DNA from: Bacteroidales bacterium
GTDB lineage: Bacteria; Bacteroidota; Bacteroidia; Bacteroidales; Bacteroidaceae
Length of the DNA: 33,428 nucleotides
NCBI GenBank assembly: GCA_022788345.1
Contig: JALFTM010000177.1
Coordinates: 1 to 33,428, forward strand
Reading direction: 5' to 3'
Shown piece by piece: positions 10,330-19,484 of the stretch (positions are counted from its first letter, which is position 1; the number at the start of each line of letters is the position of its first letter). The notes beneath the pieces are model-generated. The model had not been told where the DNA came from. It saw only the letters and a list, made by a program, of their open reading frames with translations, and ran no database searches. Both the position numbers and the translations under genes were made by a program.

Positions 10330-11535
10330 CTACTCCTCCATTTTTTCTAAATCTTCAGGCATATATATTTTGTGGCGACCAGTTTTTGGAGGCGCACCAG
10401 TAGTGGATGTTCCATCCAAAGGCATAGCGTTTGGAGTAGCTGAGACTGCACCGCCATAAGTGCGATAACGTTCCATAATAGCATTGACATATTCGTAAGT
10501 TTGGCTACCTATCATATAACCATACTTAACAACAGGGTCGCGATAGTAGCGTGGCTGTTGAAGCCCCAAAACAAACATGCTCACATCTCCCCACGATGTG
10601 GATTGCTTACCATACTTCTTGGCTAAAGCCATAGCATCGCGAATGTGTCCAGAGCCACCATTATAGGCAGCCAACACGAAACGCAGGCGCTCCTCACCAT
10701 TAGGAATATCCGAGAATTGACTCCCAAGCAAGCGCAAATAGCGCGCACCTCCCATGACATTCTCTCGCGGATCATGCACATTGCTCACCCCCATCGCTGT
10801 GGCCGTAGCTGGCATCAATTGCATCAGCCCTCTCGCCCCAGCCCATGAGACTGCTTGTGGATCAAATGCCGACTCTTGATAGGCTTGAGCTGCTATGAGT
10901 CGCCAATCCCAACCAATCGCACGAGCAGCCTCTTGGAAGAGTGGATCGTAGGTGGATATTTGGCCTTTTTCCCGCGAGATAAATGGCGCATAAACATGGC
11001 GACGCACCAGCATAGACCCAGTGGGTATCTGCTTGGTATGCAACGTTTCCAAGACCTTGCCACCTTGCCACCACAACTCAAGCGCTTCCGAAAGTTCCCT
11101 GCTTTCGCTCCGTACAGCCCACGCAGTATGCTTCTTTGCATCTTGCGCACCTGTTGCTTGAAGCCCTTCCGCTTCGACCATCTTTTTGGGCAAGGGAAAG
11201 ACCACAATGTCAGCGTTACCAGAAACCAGCATCTGCAACATCTCTGTCGTATCATGTGCCACTTCGATGCGCAAGCGCAAGCCTTCGCTCACAGCAAAGT
11301 TACTTATTAGACTATACTCACGCCCCAAAGGGACACCTTGATAGTCGTAATAAGTGTCTGGCCCGCTCAGCGTTGTCACGATAAGCTCCCCTGTCTCTTT
11401 GATTTGAGAGAAGTCCACGCTCTCCGTAGAGCCCGCTTTTTCTTTGGCAAATGCCCCATTTTCCTCTCGCTTTTCAGAATTTCTGCAAGCCGAGAGTAAT
11501 AAAGTTAGGGCCAAAGGGTAAATATATGCTTTCAA
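10330..11535 (-). CDS. Membrane-bound lytic murein transglycosylase F-like lipoprotein
   Basis: Lipobox-like LLSAC; periplasmic solute-binding-like N-terminal half (TGELIVTTLSGPDTYYDYQGVPLGREYSLI); C-terminal SLT domain (AAQAYQESAFDPQAVSWAGARGLMQLMPATA, AAYNGGSGHIRDA). Confidence 0.85.
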   Translation of the reverse strand: MKAYIYPLALTLLLSACRNSEKREENGAFAKEKAGSTESVDFSQIKETGELIVTTLSGPDTYYDYQGVPLGREYSLISNFAVSEGLRLRIEVAHDTTEMLQMLVSGNADIVVFPLPKKMVEAEGLQATGAQDAKKHTAWAVRSESRELSEALELWWQGGKVLETLHTKQIPTGSMLVRRHVYAPFISREKGQISTYDPLFQEAARAIGWDWRLIAAQAYQESAFDPQAVSWAGARGLMQLMPATATAMGVSNVHDPRENVMGGARYLRLLGSQFSDIPNGEERLRFVLAAYNGGSGHIRDAMALAKKYGKQSTSWGDVSMFVLGLQQPRYYRDPVVKYGYMIGSQTYEYVNAIMERYRTYGGAVSATPNAMPLDGTSTTGAPPKTGRHKIYMPEDLEKMEE

Positions 11536-11554
11536 TGTTGTAATTTTGAAAGAG

Positions 11555-11562
11555 CAAAGTTA
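11555..11562 (-). promoter_or_regulatory. TAACTTTG -7-like element upstream of the transglycosylase
   Basis: Minus-strand TAACTTTG, 20 bp from the ORF start. Confidence 0.35.
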
Positions 11563-11573
11563 CAAACTTATCA

Positions 11574-11867
11574 ATGAAACACATCGTACTTTTCCAACTC
11601 ATTGAAGAAATGAGTGCTGAGGAGCGCAAAAAATTGATGACTCGCTTCAAAGAAGGCATCGAAGCCTTGCCCTTAACAATTCCTGCTATCCAAAGTATAG
11701 AAGTAGGCTTTAACGAAAATCCTGCAGAAAGCTGGGACATGGCTCTCGTAGGTGAGTTTGCCTCCTTGGCCGACATTGAGGCTTACGCCCTACACCCCGA
11801 TCATATCGCAGTGGCACAAACTCTTAAAGGTTTTGTAAAAGGGCGTAGTTGCGTAGACTGCCAATAA
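11574..11867 (+). CDS. Dabb (stress-responsive alpha/beta barrel) family protein
   Basis: MKHIVLFQL...IPAIQSIEVGFNENPA...DMALVGEFASLADIEAYALHPDHIAVAQTLKGFVKGRSCVDCQ, typical Dabb pattern. Confidence 0.8.
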   Translation: MKHIVLFQLIEEMSAEERKKLMTRFKEGIEALPLTIPAIQSIEVGFNENPAESWDMALVGEFASLADIEAYALHPDHIAVAQTLKGFVKGRSCVDCQ

Positions 11868-11868
11868 G

Positions 11869-12288
11869 ATGATAGTACCTCACGATTTAGACACATTGAC
11901 CCTTACTTTTCCCACGTTCAGCGATGAACGCGGGCTTCTCTCTGTGGCAGAAGGAGCAGGAGGGGTATCTTTTACGCCCAAAGGGCTACCTTTTATACCG
12001 CAACGCGTATTTTGGCTCTACAACATCCCAACAGAAAAGGAGCGTGGAGGGCATGCCCATCGTTCATGCTGGGAAGCTTTAGTTGCTCTTCAGGGGAGTG
12101 TTGAAGTCACTCTACGTAGTGCAACAGCCGAGCGCACCTTTTTGCTCAATTCTCCAACAAAGGGGATTCTCATTCCTCCTGCCATTTGGTGCGACTTAAA
12201 GCACTTCTCTTCAGATTGTATCTGTCTTTGCATGGCCTCTGAGCCTTACGATGCCACGGGGTATATCACAGAATTCAAAACAGAATGA
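11869..12288 (+). CDS. WxcM/FdtA-like cupin (sugar 3,4-ketoisomerase-like)
   Basis: FPTFSDERGLLSVAEG, PQRVFWLYNIPTEKERGGHAHRSCWEALVALQGSVEVTL, pattern typical of FdtA/WxcM cupins. Confidence 0.75.
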   Translation: MIVPHDLDTLTLTFPTFSDERGLLSVAEGAGGVSFTPKGLPFIPQRVFWLYNIPTEKERGGHAHRSCWEALVALQGSVEVTLRSATAERTFLLNSPTKGILIPPAIWCDLKHFSSDCICLCMASEPYDATGYITEFKTE

Positions 12289-13277
12289 TTGTTGCGCGCC
12301 GTTATAGTCCTGCCGACAAACCTGCTTGGGATAGGTTTGTCTTCGAATCGCGGGAAGGAACTTTTCTCTTCCAACGCGACTTTATGGACTATCATCAGGA
12401 TCGCTTTACAGATGCGTCACTTATCTGTTTTTCAGGCAAACGATGTGTGGGTATCTTACCTGCTTCTGCGCATAAAGAGGCTCGCTCTATCAAATCGCAT
12501 GGTGGATTAACGTACGGCACACTACTCACCCTGCCCGATGCAAGCGCAGAACTTGTCCGACAGATGTGGGTAGCAATTGCTACGACCTATCGCTCTGAAG
12601 GCTTCGAGCGTATCGAGATAAAACCAACACCACATATCTACCATCGCATCCCTGCAGAAGAAACGCTCTACTGGCTCTTTCGGGCTTCAGCAACGCTCTC
12701 TGCGCGCACGCTCTCTGCAACCATAGATTTGCAACAAGCGGTTTCCTTTACCACCCTGCGTCGGCGAATGCGCAATAAAGCACTTAGAAACAATTTGAGC
12801 CTCCAACATGACAATCGCGAAGGCTGGCAGATGTTTTGGCCCATATTGGAAGAAGCACTTCTTCGCCACAACACATCTCCTGTACATCGTATTACGGAGA
12901 TGGAGCAATTAGCCACTCTTTTCCCAAAAAACATCTCTCTGCACACCGTGCATAAGGAAGGAAATTGCATCGGAGGTTGCGTTCTTTTTCACACACCGCA
13001 AACCATTCATGTTCAATACATCGCTACGAACAGCTGTGGACGGCAATATGGCGCACTTGATTTGCTTTTCGCTCATTTGATAGAGCAGTTTTCAGCACAA
13101 TACCACGCAAGTTCACAAACTTGCCCTCGCTATTTCGATTTCGGTATCTCAACAGAGCGAGGCGGGCAGGTGCTCAATCATGGCTTAATGCACCAAAAAG
13201 AGGGCTTTGGAGGCCGTGCCATTTGCTACGACACTTATCTCGTGGAACTTTCGCAATTAGAAGTTCTTTCTCTTTAA
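12285..13277 (+). CDS. FemAB/GNAT-like acyl- or aminoacyltransferase family protein
   Basis: 330 aa; FLFQRDFMDYHQDRF N-terminal, RRRMRNKALRN mid-region, GGCVLFHTPQTIHVQYIATN and FDFGISTERGG C-terminal. Start overlaps the preceding cupin stop. Confidence 0.6.
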   Translation: MIVARRYSPADKPAWDRFVFESREGTFLFQRDFMDYHQDRFTDASLICFSGKRCVGILPASAHKEARSIKSHGGLTYGTLLTLPDASAELVRQMWVAIATTYRSEGFERIEIKPTPHIYHRIPAEETLYWLFRASATLSARTLSATIDLQQAVSFTTLRRRMRNKALRNNLSLQHDNREGWQMFWPILEEALLRHNTSPVHRITEMEQLATLFPKNISLHTVHKEGNCIGGCVLFHTPQTIHVQYIATNSCGRQYGALDLLFAHLIEQFSAQYHASSQTCPRYFDFGISTERGGQVLNHGLMHQKEGFGGRAICYDTYLVELSQLEVLSL

Positions 13278-13307
13278 CACAACTCTTTTCTTAACATATT
13301 CCCTTTT

Positions 13308-14105
13308 ATGAGCGACAACTTCTCTGAGACTTCAACCACCCTGCGCACCGAGGGTCTCGTAAAGCGCTATGGCAAGCGCACAGTAGTGAACGATGTGGCC
13401 TTTGAAGTGAAGCAAGGCGAAATTGTTGGCCTACTTGGTCCTAATGGTGCAGGCAAGACTACTTCTTTTTATATGACCACAGGATTAGTAGTGCCTAATT
13501 CGGGACATATTTATATGGACAACGAGGAAATCACCAACTATCCTGTCTATAAGCGCGCCAAAGCTGGCATCGGTTATTTGGCACAAGAAGCCTCTGTCTT
13601 CCGCACGATGTCTGTTGAGGATAATATCGCTTCTGTATTGGAAATGACTGGCAAGTCACGCGAATACCAGAAGGATAAACTTGAAAGCCTCATCAGCGAA
13701 TTTCGCTTAGAGAAAGTGCGCAAGAATAACGGCAACCAACTCTCTGGCGGCGAGCGACGACGCACTGAGATTGCTCGTTGCTTGGCCATTGACCCTAAGT
13801 TCATCATGCTAGATGAACCTTTTGCAGGCGTCGACCCTATTGCTGTTGAAGATATTCAATACATCGTATGGAAACTCAAAGACCGCAACATCGGCATCCT
13901 TATCACAGACCATAATGTAGAAGAGACTTTGTGCATTACCGATCGTGCCTATCTTCTTTTTGAAGGGCGCATCCTCTTTCAAGGCACTCCTGAAGAGTTG
14001 GCTGAGAACCAAACAGTGCGTGACAAATACTTGACCAACAGTTTCAAACTGCGCAAAAAAGACTTTCAGCTCCTTGGGCAACTTCGTGAGGAAAGCGAGA
14101 AATAA
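13308..14105 (+). CDS. lptB: LPS export ABC transporter ATP-binding protein
   Basis: LVKRYGKRTVVNDVAFEVKQGEIVGLLGPNGAGKTTSFYMTTGLV; LSGGERRRTEIARCLAIDPKFIMLDEPFAGVDPIAVEDIQ. Confidence 0.93.
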   Translation: MSDNFSETSTTLRTEGLVKRYGKRTVVNDVAFEVKQGEIVGLLGPNGAGKTTSFYMTTGLVVPNSGHIYMDNEEITNYPVYKRAKAGIGYLAQEASVFRTMSVEDNIASVLEMTGKSREYQKDKLESLISEFRLEKVRKNNGNQLSGGERRRTEIARCLAIDPKFIMLDEPFAGVDPIAVEDIQYIVWKLKDRNIGILITDHNVEETLCITDRAYLLFEGRILFQGTPEELAENQTVRDKYLTNSFKLRKKDFQLLGQLREESEK

Positions 14106-14123
14106 ACTCTGTTTATAAACTTG

Positions 14124-14173
14124 TAAAATCTCCGTTCAGTATCCTGCAACAGGTTCACTGAACGGAGATTTTA
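14124..14173. terminator. Bidirectional terminator between convergent lptB and acyl-CoA synthetase gene
   Basis: Perfect 17-bp stem TAAAATCTCCGTTCAGT (14124-14140) / ACTGAACGGAGATTTTA (14157-14173). Confidence 0.85.
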
Positions 14174-14189
14174 TAGGTGTGCTATTCAA

Positions 14190-15860
14190 CTAAACTTCTT
14201 CGTCGATATAGAGGAAGCGTTTGATACTACGCTTAGGTGTTTTCTCAAACTCGCTTTCCATCATCTTAATAGCAGAGATTTGCTCATAGGCTGGGATTTG
14301 CTTATTCAGTTCATTGCGATTAAACTCCAGCATTTCAAACAGACGCTCTCGGCTTACTGCTTGCTTTTCCGCCTCATCGTAGTCGGGATATATTAGAGCT
14401 ACGAGTTTTTCTCCTTTCTGAATGACCAAACATTCACTTACAAAAGGCATCGCCGAAAGCTTGTCTTCTATTTCTTCAGGATAAATGTTTTGTCCTGAAG
14501 CTCCCAACAACATGTTCTTAGAGCGCCCTTTGAGATAGAGGAAACCGTCTTCATCCAAAAGTCCAAGATCACCCGTGTGATACCATCCGTCACGTAATGT
14601 TTCAGCTGTAGCTTCTTCGTTTTTATAATAGCCCAGCATGACATTCGTGCCACGTACCAACACTTCTCCCACTCCGCTTTGAGGATCTGGATTGTCTATT
14701 CTGATTTCCATACGAGGCACTGCTCTACCGCAACATCCAAGACGGAATTCTTTCCAGTCGACATAGCTGATGATAGGTGCGCATTCCGTAGCACCATAGC
14801 CAACGGTGAAAGGAAAGTTGATGTCCTTCAGAAAGTGCTCTACTTCACTATTGAAAGCAGCGCCACCAATGATAACTTGGTACACATTGCCACCAAATGC
14901 CTCCATGAGTTGCTTGCGAACACGCTCCCGGATACCGCTATTGATGATTGGCACATTCATCAAGAGTTTCATGCCGATGTTCTGTAACTTGGGCAACACT
15001 GACTTCTTGATGATTTTCTCTATAATCAATGGTACAGAGATAATGATATGAGGCTTGATTTCTCCAAAGGCTTGGAAAATAATCTTGGGCGAAGGCACAC
15101 GCGTCAAGTAATAAACATGCGCACCTGCCAAAAACTCAAAGATGAACTCAAAAGCCATGCCATACATATGTGCCATCGGCAACATAGAGATAACTTTGGC
15201 CTTTCCAGAGGGCATTTTATCGCCCAACACCTGTACTGCAAAGTCGTAATTCGACCACAATGCACGGTAAGGAATCAACACGCCCTTAGAGTTGCTCGTT
15301 GTGCCTGAAGTATAGTTGATCAAAGCCACTTCATCTTCCTCGGCATGACGATATGAAATGTGTTCTGGTCGGAAATACTTTGGATACTTCCTTCCAAAAA
15401 ACTCGTTCAGCCTTTCACGCGCTTCTGTCAAGCGTTCTGTTCGGCTGACAAGAAGCGAGAAATCTACAAGACTTACTACGCCTTCCAATTGGGGCATTGC
15501 ATCTGCCACCAATGTAGGCCACACCATATCGCCAGCAAACAGCAATCGCGCCTCTGAGTGATTGACGATATCATGCACTTGCTCGGCCTTAAATTCGTGG
15601 AGAATGGGCACACAGATCGCTCCATAGGTTAGCGTTGCCAAAAAAGCTGTCGCCCAATTCGCACTATTGCGTCCACATAAAGCAATCTTATCGCCGGGAA
15701 CAATTCCTGCATTCTCAAAAAGGATGTGCATCTTCTCAATCTTGCGTGCCACATCCTTATACTGAAACGTAGCTCCTTGATAGTCGGTCAAGGCATCTAA
15801 GTCCCAATGCTTTATAATACTCTGCTCTATGTAATGAATGAAGTCTCTATTCTCTTCCAT
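14190..15860 (-). CDS. Long-chain acyl-CoA synthetase (AMP-binding)
   Basis: INYTSGTTSNSKGVLIP, VGYGATECAPIIS, WYHTGDLGLLDEDGFLYLKGRSKNMLLGASGQNIYPEEIEDKL. Confidence 0.9.
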   Translation of the reverse strand: MEENRDFIHYIEQSIIKHWDLDALTDYQGATFQYKDVARKIEKMHILFENAGIVPGDKIALCGRNSANWATAFLATLTYGAICVPILHEFKAEQVHDIVNHSEARLLFAGDMVWPTLVADAMPQLEGVVSLVDFSLLVSRTERLTEARERLNEFFGRKYPKYFRPEHISYRHAEEDEVALINYTSGTTSNSKGVLIPYRALWSNYDFAVQVLGDKMPSGKAKVISMLPMAHMYGMAFEFIFEFLAGAHVYYLTRVPSPKIIFQAFGEIKPHIIISVPLIIEKIIKKSVLPKLQNIGMKLLMNVPIINSGIRERVRKQLMEAFGGNVYQVIIGGAAFNSEVEHFLKDINFPFTVGYGATECAPIISYVDWKEFRLGCCGRAVPRMEIRIDNPDPQSGVGEVLVRGTNVMLGYYKNEEATAETLRDGWYHTGDLGLLDEDGFLYLKGRSKNMLLGASGQNIYPEEIEDKLSAMPFVSECLVIQKGEKLVALIYPDYDEAEKQAVSRERLFEMLEFNRNELNKQIPAYEQISAIKMMESEFEKTPKRSIKRFLYIDEEV

Positions 15861-15929
15861 TATTTATTTTCCATACGAGTTAAGCTAAAAGCCACACAGA
15901 CTCATTCGCTCATTATGTCTTGTTTTGTG

Positions 15930-15937
15930 CAAAGATA
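15930..15937 (-). promoter_or_regulatory. TATCTTTG -7 element for the acyl-CoA synthetase gene
   Basis: Minus-strand TATCTTTG 70 bp upstream of the start codon. Confidence 0.5.
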
Positions 15938-16089
15938 GGCATTTTTCCGTTTCGAAGCACTTCTTTTCCCCTGAAAATGACACCCAAACTTACATATTTA
16001 TATCTTTGCACAACTATTCTTTATGTGCAAATAGGGAAAGAGACATCTTCTACCGACAGCATTGTTTCTCGCATCGTTAGGTCTTCTTC

Positions 16090-16149
16090 CGGGAGGCGCA
16101 AGAAGAAAATTCGGGAGGCGCAACTTGTTTTTTCTTCTTGCGCCTCCCG
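16090..16149. repeat. Dispersed GAGGCGCAAGAAGAAAA palindrome, copy B
   Basis: Perfect 20-bp arms CGGGAGGCGCAAGAAGAAAA (16090-16109) / TTTTCTTCTTGCGCCTCCCG (16130-16149), with an extra direct half-site CGGGAGGCGCAA in the loop. Confidence 0.85.
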
Positions 16150-16307
16150 AAAATACAAATATAGCCTCATGAAACAAAGGTTTATAGACAGCTATATTTC
16201 AATGACTTACAAAAAAGAAACAACTCATAGCGATCAGTGTCCAACCATGGCGAGAAAACGTTTGGTGTCAAACGAACGCTTGATACAGGCATCTTCAAAA
16301 CACACTT

Positions 16308-17318
16308 CTACTCTCGTCTTCTCGTCATAGATGCCTGACGAGAAATCGCCCTCCAAGACGGAGCACGTCCATCTATCACAGCCGTTGAGTCAGAGATAGT
16401 TGGTGGATTTTGAGGTTGAGGAGGACGGGTGCTATCACTGGGCACAGGGTCTATAGGAGTTGCCTTTGAGAGCGTGTCCAAGCGATAGCTCACTATGTTT
16501 GTAATGCCATTAACCCCAAAATAAGTAGTGACCACGCCACTCACGGTCAGTCTCTGCCCTAACAAATTGGGGTGAGCATAAAGGTCCAAAACTATCCGCT
16601 CTTCACTTTTGTCTTTCAAGCGAACGGGCACCATCTTTGCCACATCGGTCTCTGTGGGTGTTGTCGCTAAAAGGAGGTTTGTGGCAGGCTTTTTTGCCTT
16701 TCCCACTACCGCAGAACTTAAAAGACTCCCTCCTAAAGTTCCCACTATGTAACCTCTCAGCGTAACAAATTGGTTGATTTCTAAAGCTAAAAATTGCAGT
16801 GGCGTAATGGTATCGTTCTTTGAAATAGAAGTTGAATCCTCATGCTCTTGTGGCTCTGATGGCGGAAATGGCAATAGTTCTATTTTCTTTGGGTCACGAA
16901 TGCCTTTAATGCCAAAATAAGTTTGCAGTTTTCCATAAACAAAAAGATACTTCCCTAAACGTTCGGGATTTTTTGCCAAGTTCCACGCTTCGTGAAAGAC
17001 ATTGCTCTTATTCAGCCCAACGGCGGTCAGTGTCGTTGCACCTTCCAGCGTAGGCGTATCAGAAAGCAAAAAGTTGGTATTTGCTTCTTCTGGTATCTCA
17101 TTTGACGCAGCTTTCAAGCTTGTTCCCATGCAATAGCCCACGAGATACCCTTTTACGCCAACCATCTCGCCGATGTCTTTGCCCGCAAGCATCGACACTG
17201 TGAGCGTATCTTTCACCACCACTGTAGATGTGTTTGGCACTGTCGGTTCTTCTGTGAGGTCTATTTTGCTACATGCCATCATGCCACAAAGCAGACAGAA
17301 ATAACATAGCGTTCTCAT
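16308..17318 (-). CDS. Lipoprotein with two divergent OB-fold-like repeats
   Basis: Signal plus lipobox (LCGMMAC). Two similar blocks: VGVKGYLVGYC...NFLLSDTP...LGKYLFVYGKLQTYFGIKGIRD and VTLRGYIVGTL...NLLLATTP...LGQRLTVSGVVTTYFGVNGITN. Confidence 0.65.
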   Translation of the reverse strand: MRTLCYFCLLCGMMACSKIDLTEEPTVPNTSTVVVKDTLTVSMLAGKDIGEMVGVKGYLVGYCMGTSLKAASNEIPEEANTNFLLSDTPTLEGATTLTAVGLNKSNVFHEAWNLAKNPERLGKYLFVYGKLQTYFGIKGIRDPKKIELLPFPPSEPQEHEDSTSISKNDTITPLQFLALEINQFVTLRGYIVGTLGGSLLSSAVVGKAKKPATNLLLATTPTETDVAKMVPVRLKDKSEERIVLDLYAHPNLLGQRLTVSGVVTTYFGVNGITNIVSYRLDTLSKATPIDPVPSDSTRPPQPQNPPTISDSTAVIDGRAPSWRAISRQASMTRRRE

Positions 17319-17351
17319 AAACGTAAAAGGGGAAAGGATATTCGTTCTACA

Positions 17352-18416
17352 TCAAAGTGTTCCTTTTGAAGATGGCACAACCAAGCAATCTATATCGCGT
17401 CGTAAAGCCATGCGCAAAGCACGAGCAAAGGCCTTGAAAAGCCCTTCTATCTTATGGTGCTCATTCGTGCCTTCTGCCTTCAAGTTGAGGTTCATCAAGG
17501 CTGCGTCGGAAAGGCTTTTGAAAAAGTGGAGAAACATTTCTGTGGGCATATCCCCTATTTTCTCACGCTGAAAATTGGCTTCCCAAACGAGCCAAGGCCG
17601 ACCTCCAAAATCGACTGAAGCTTGACAGAGACAATCGTCCATGGGTAAGCAAAAGCCATAACGATTGAGCCCCAATTTATTACCTATTGCTTGGCGGAGA
17701 CAATCGCCAAGTGCAAGAGCTGTGTCTTCTATTGTGTGATGCTCATCCACATGAAGGTCGCCTTTGACAGTGATGTCCAGCCCTATCCCTCCATGGTGGG
17801 CTATCTGTGAGAGCATATGATCGAAAAAACCAAGCCCTGTTGCAATATGACACCGCCCCGGCATATCTAAAAATACAGACACGGAGATGTCTGTTTCTTT
17901 TGTCACACGATGTACAGAGGCTGTGCGCTCTCCTGCTATCAGTATTTCGGCAATGCGTATCCAATCCATGTCATCGCCCAAGCGCAACGCACGAGCCCCA
18001 AGGTTCTCGGCCAATTGCACGTCGGTCTCTCTGTCGCCAATGACATAGCTATTTGACAAATCATAATCGGCAGAAAAGTATTCAGTCAGCATACCTGTGC
18101 CCGGTTTTCGAGTGGGCGCACCATCTTCAGGGAAATGACGATCGATGTGCTGCTTTGTAAAATGGATGCCCTCGCTCTCAAGGGTATTCATGATCAAATG
18201 ATGCACCGGCCAAAAAGTTTCTTCAGGGAACGAATCTGTTCCCAAACCATCTTGGTTGCTGACCAGCACCAATTCGTAGTCCGTCTTGTCCACAATTTGG
18301 CGCAAAGCGTGGAAGACATTGGGCAAGAAAGACAACTTTTCAAAGGCGTCAATCTGCTCATCCGCCGGCTCGTGAATAAGGGTGCCGTCACGATCGATAA
18401 AGAGAACTTTCTTCAT
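17352..18416 (-). CDS. hisB: Bifunctional histidinol-phosphatase / imidazoleglycerol-phosphate dehydratase
   Basis: N-terminal HAD domain [16 protein letters not shown]-terminal [73 protein letters not shown]. Confidence 0.96.
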   Translation of the reverse strand: MKKVLFIDRDGTLIHEPADEQIDAFEKLSFLPNVFHALRQIVDKTDYELVLVSNQDGLGTDSFPEETFWPVHHLIMNTLESEGIHFTKQHIDRHFPEDGAPTRKPGTGMLTEYFSADYDLSNSYVIGDRETDVQLAENLGARALRLGDDMDWIRIAEILIAGERTASVHRVTKETDISVSVFLDMPGRCHIATGLGFFDHMLSQIAHHGGIGLDITVKGDLHVDEHHTIEDTALALGDCLRQAIGNKLGLNRYGFCLPMDDCLCQASVDFGGRPWLVWEANFQREKIGDMPTEMFLHFFKSLSDAALMNLNLKAEGTNEHHKIEGLFKAFARALRMALRRDIDCLVVPSSKGTL

Positions 18417-18419
18417 TTC

Positions 18420-19460
18420 TTATACAGAGTATTGGCGCAAGGCACGGAGAAGACTTGTATTTTCTTGAGGCGTACCTATTGTGATGCGTAAGCAATCGTC
18501 ACATAGCATAATCTTGCTACGATTACGCACAACAATGCCTTGGCGAATCAGATAGTCGTATATCTTAGTGGCATTGTCCATTTTTGCCAAGAAGAAATTG
18601 GCGTCTGTTGGATAGACATGCTTGCAACAAGGGAGCAACTTAAAGTTAGCCATCAACGTGGCGCGCTCATGCAAAATACGGTTGCGCCAATCGTTAAGCT
18701 CGTGGCGCTTATTCATCAAATCCAAAGCCGCTTTTTGTGTGAGGATATTCACGTTATAAGGATACTTCACCTTATTGAAAAGGGCAACAATCTCAGGAGA
18801 GGCAAAAGCCATTCCTAAACGAATACCTGCAGAAGCCCAAGCTTTAGAAAAAGTGTTCAAGATGATAAGGTTCGGATAAGCATCCAATTCCTTGCGGAAA
18901 CTGGGCGCGCTTGAGAAGTCGGCATAAGCCTCATCCAACACAACAATACCCGAAAAGCCTGTGAGCAATTTCACGATTTGAGCGCGGTGCAAGACATTGC
19001 CCGTTGGATTGTTGGGACTACACAGAAAGATGACTTTCGTGTTTTCATCTGTCGCAGCCAACAAAGCGTCGGCATCCATCTGAAAATCTTTGTCTAAAGG
19101 CACACGGCGATAAGCCACATCATTTATGTCCGCACAAACGGCATACATGCCATAAGTCGGCTCAATGGCCACGACATTGTCTTTACCCGGATTACAAAAT
19201 ACTCGGAAAACTAAATCTATCGCCTCATCACTGCCATTTCCCAAGAAGATGGAAGCTTGAGGCACACCTTTGAGCTTTTCCAGCTGGGCTTTCACCTCAA
19301 GTTGCAAAGGGTCTGGATAGCGATTGAAAGGCGTGTTGTAAGGACTTTCGTTAGCGTCCAAAAAGACCGTAGCCGTAACGCCTTTATATTCGTCGCGAGC
19401 TGAGCTATAGGGAGAAAGCTCCCAAATGTTGGGACGCACCAATTCTTTGAGTGGACGCAT
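18420..19460 (-). CDS. hisC: Histidinol-phosphate aminotransferase
   Basis: [74 protein letters not shown]. Confidence 0.95.
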   Translation of the reverse strand: MRPLKELVRPNIWELSPYSSARDEYKGVTATVFLDANESPYNTPFNRYPDPLQLEVKAQLEKLKGVPQASIFLGNGSDEAIDLVFRVFCNPGKDNVVAIEPTYGMYAVCADINDVAYRRVPLDKDFQMDADALLAATDENTKVIFLCSPNNPTGNVLHRAQIVKLLTGFSGIVVLDEAYADFSSAPSFRKELDAYPNLIILNTFSKAWASAGIRLGMAFASPEIVALFNKVKYPYNVNILTQKAALDLMNKRHELNDWRNRILHERATLMANFKLLPCCKHVYPTDANFFLAKMDNATKIYDYLIRQGIVVRNRSKIMLCDDCLRITIGTPQENTSLLRALRQYSV

Positions 19461-19484
19461 AAAGATAATTTCGTTGAATGATAC

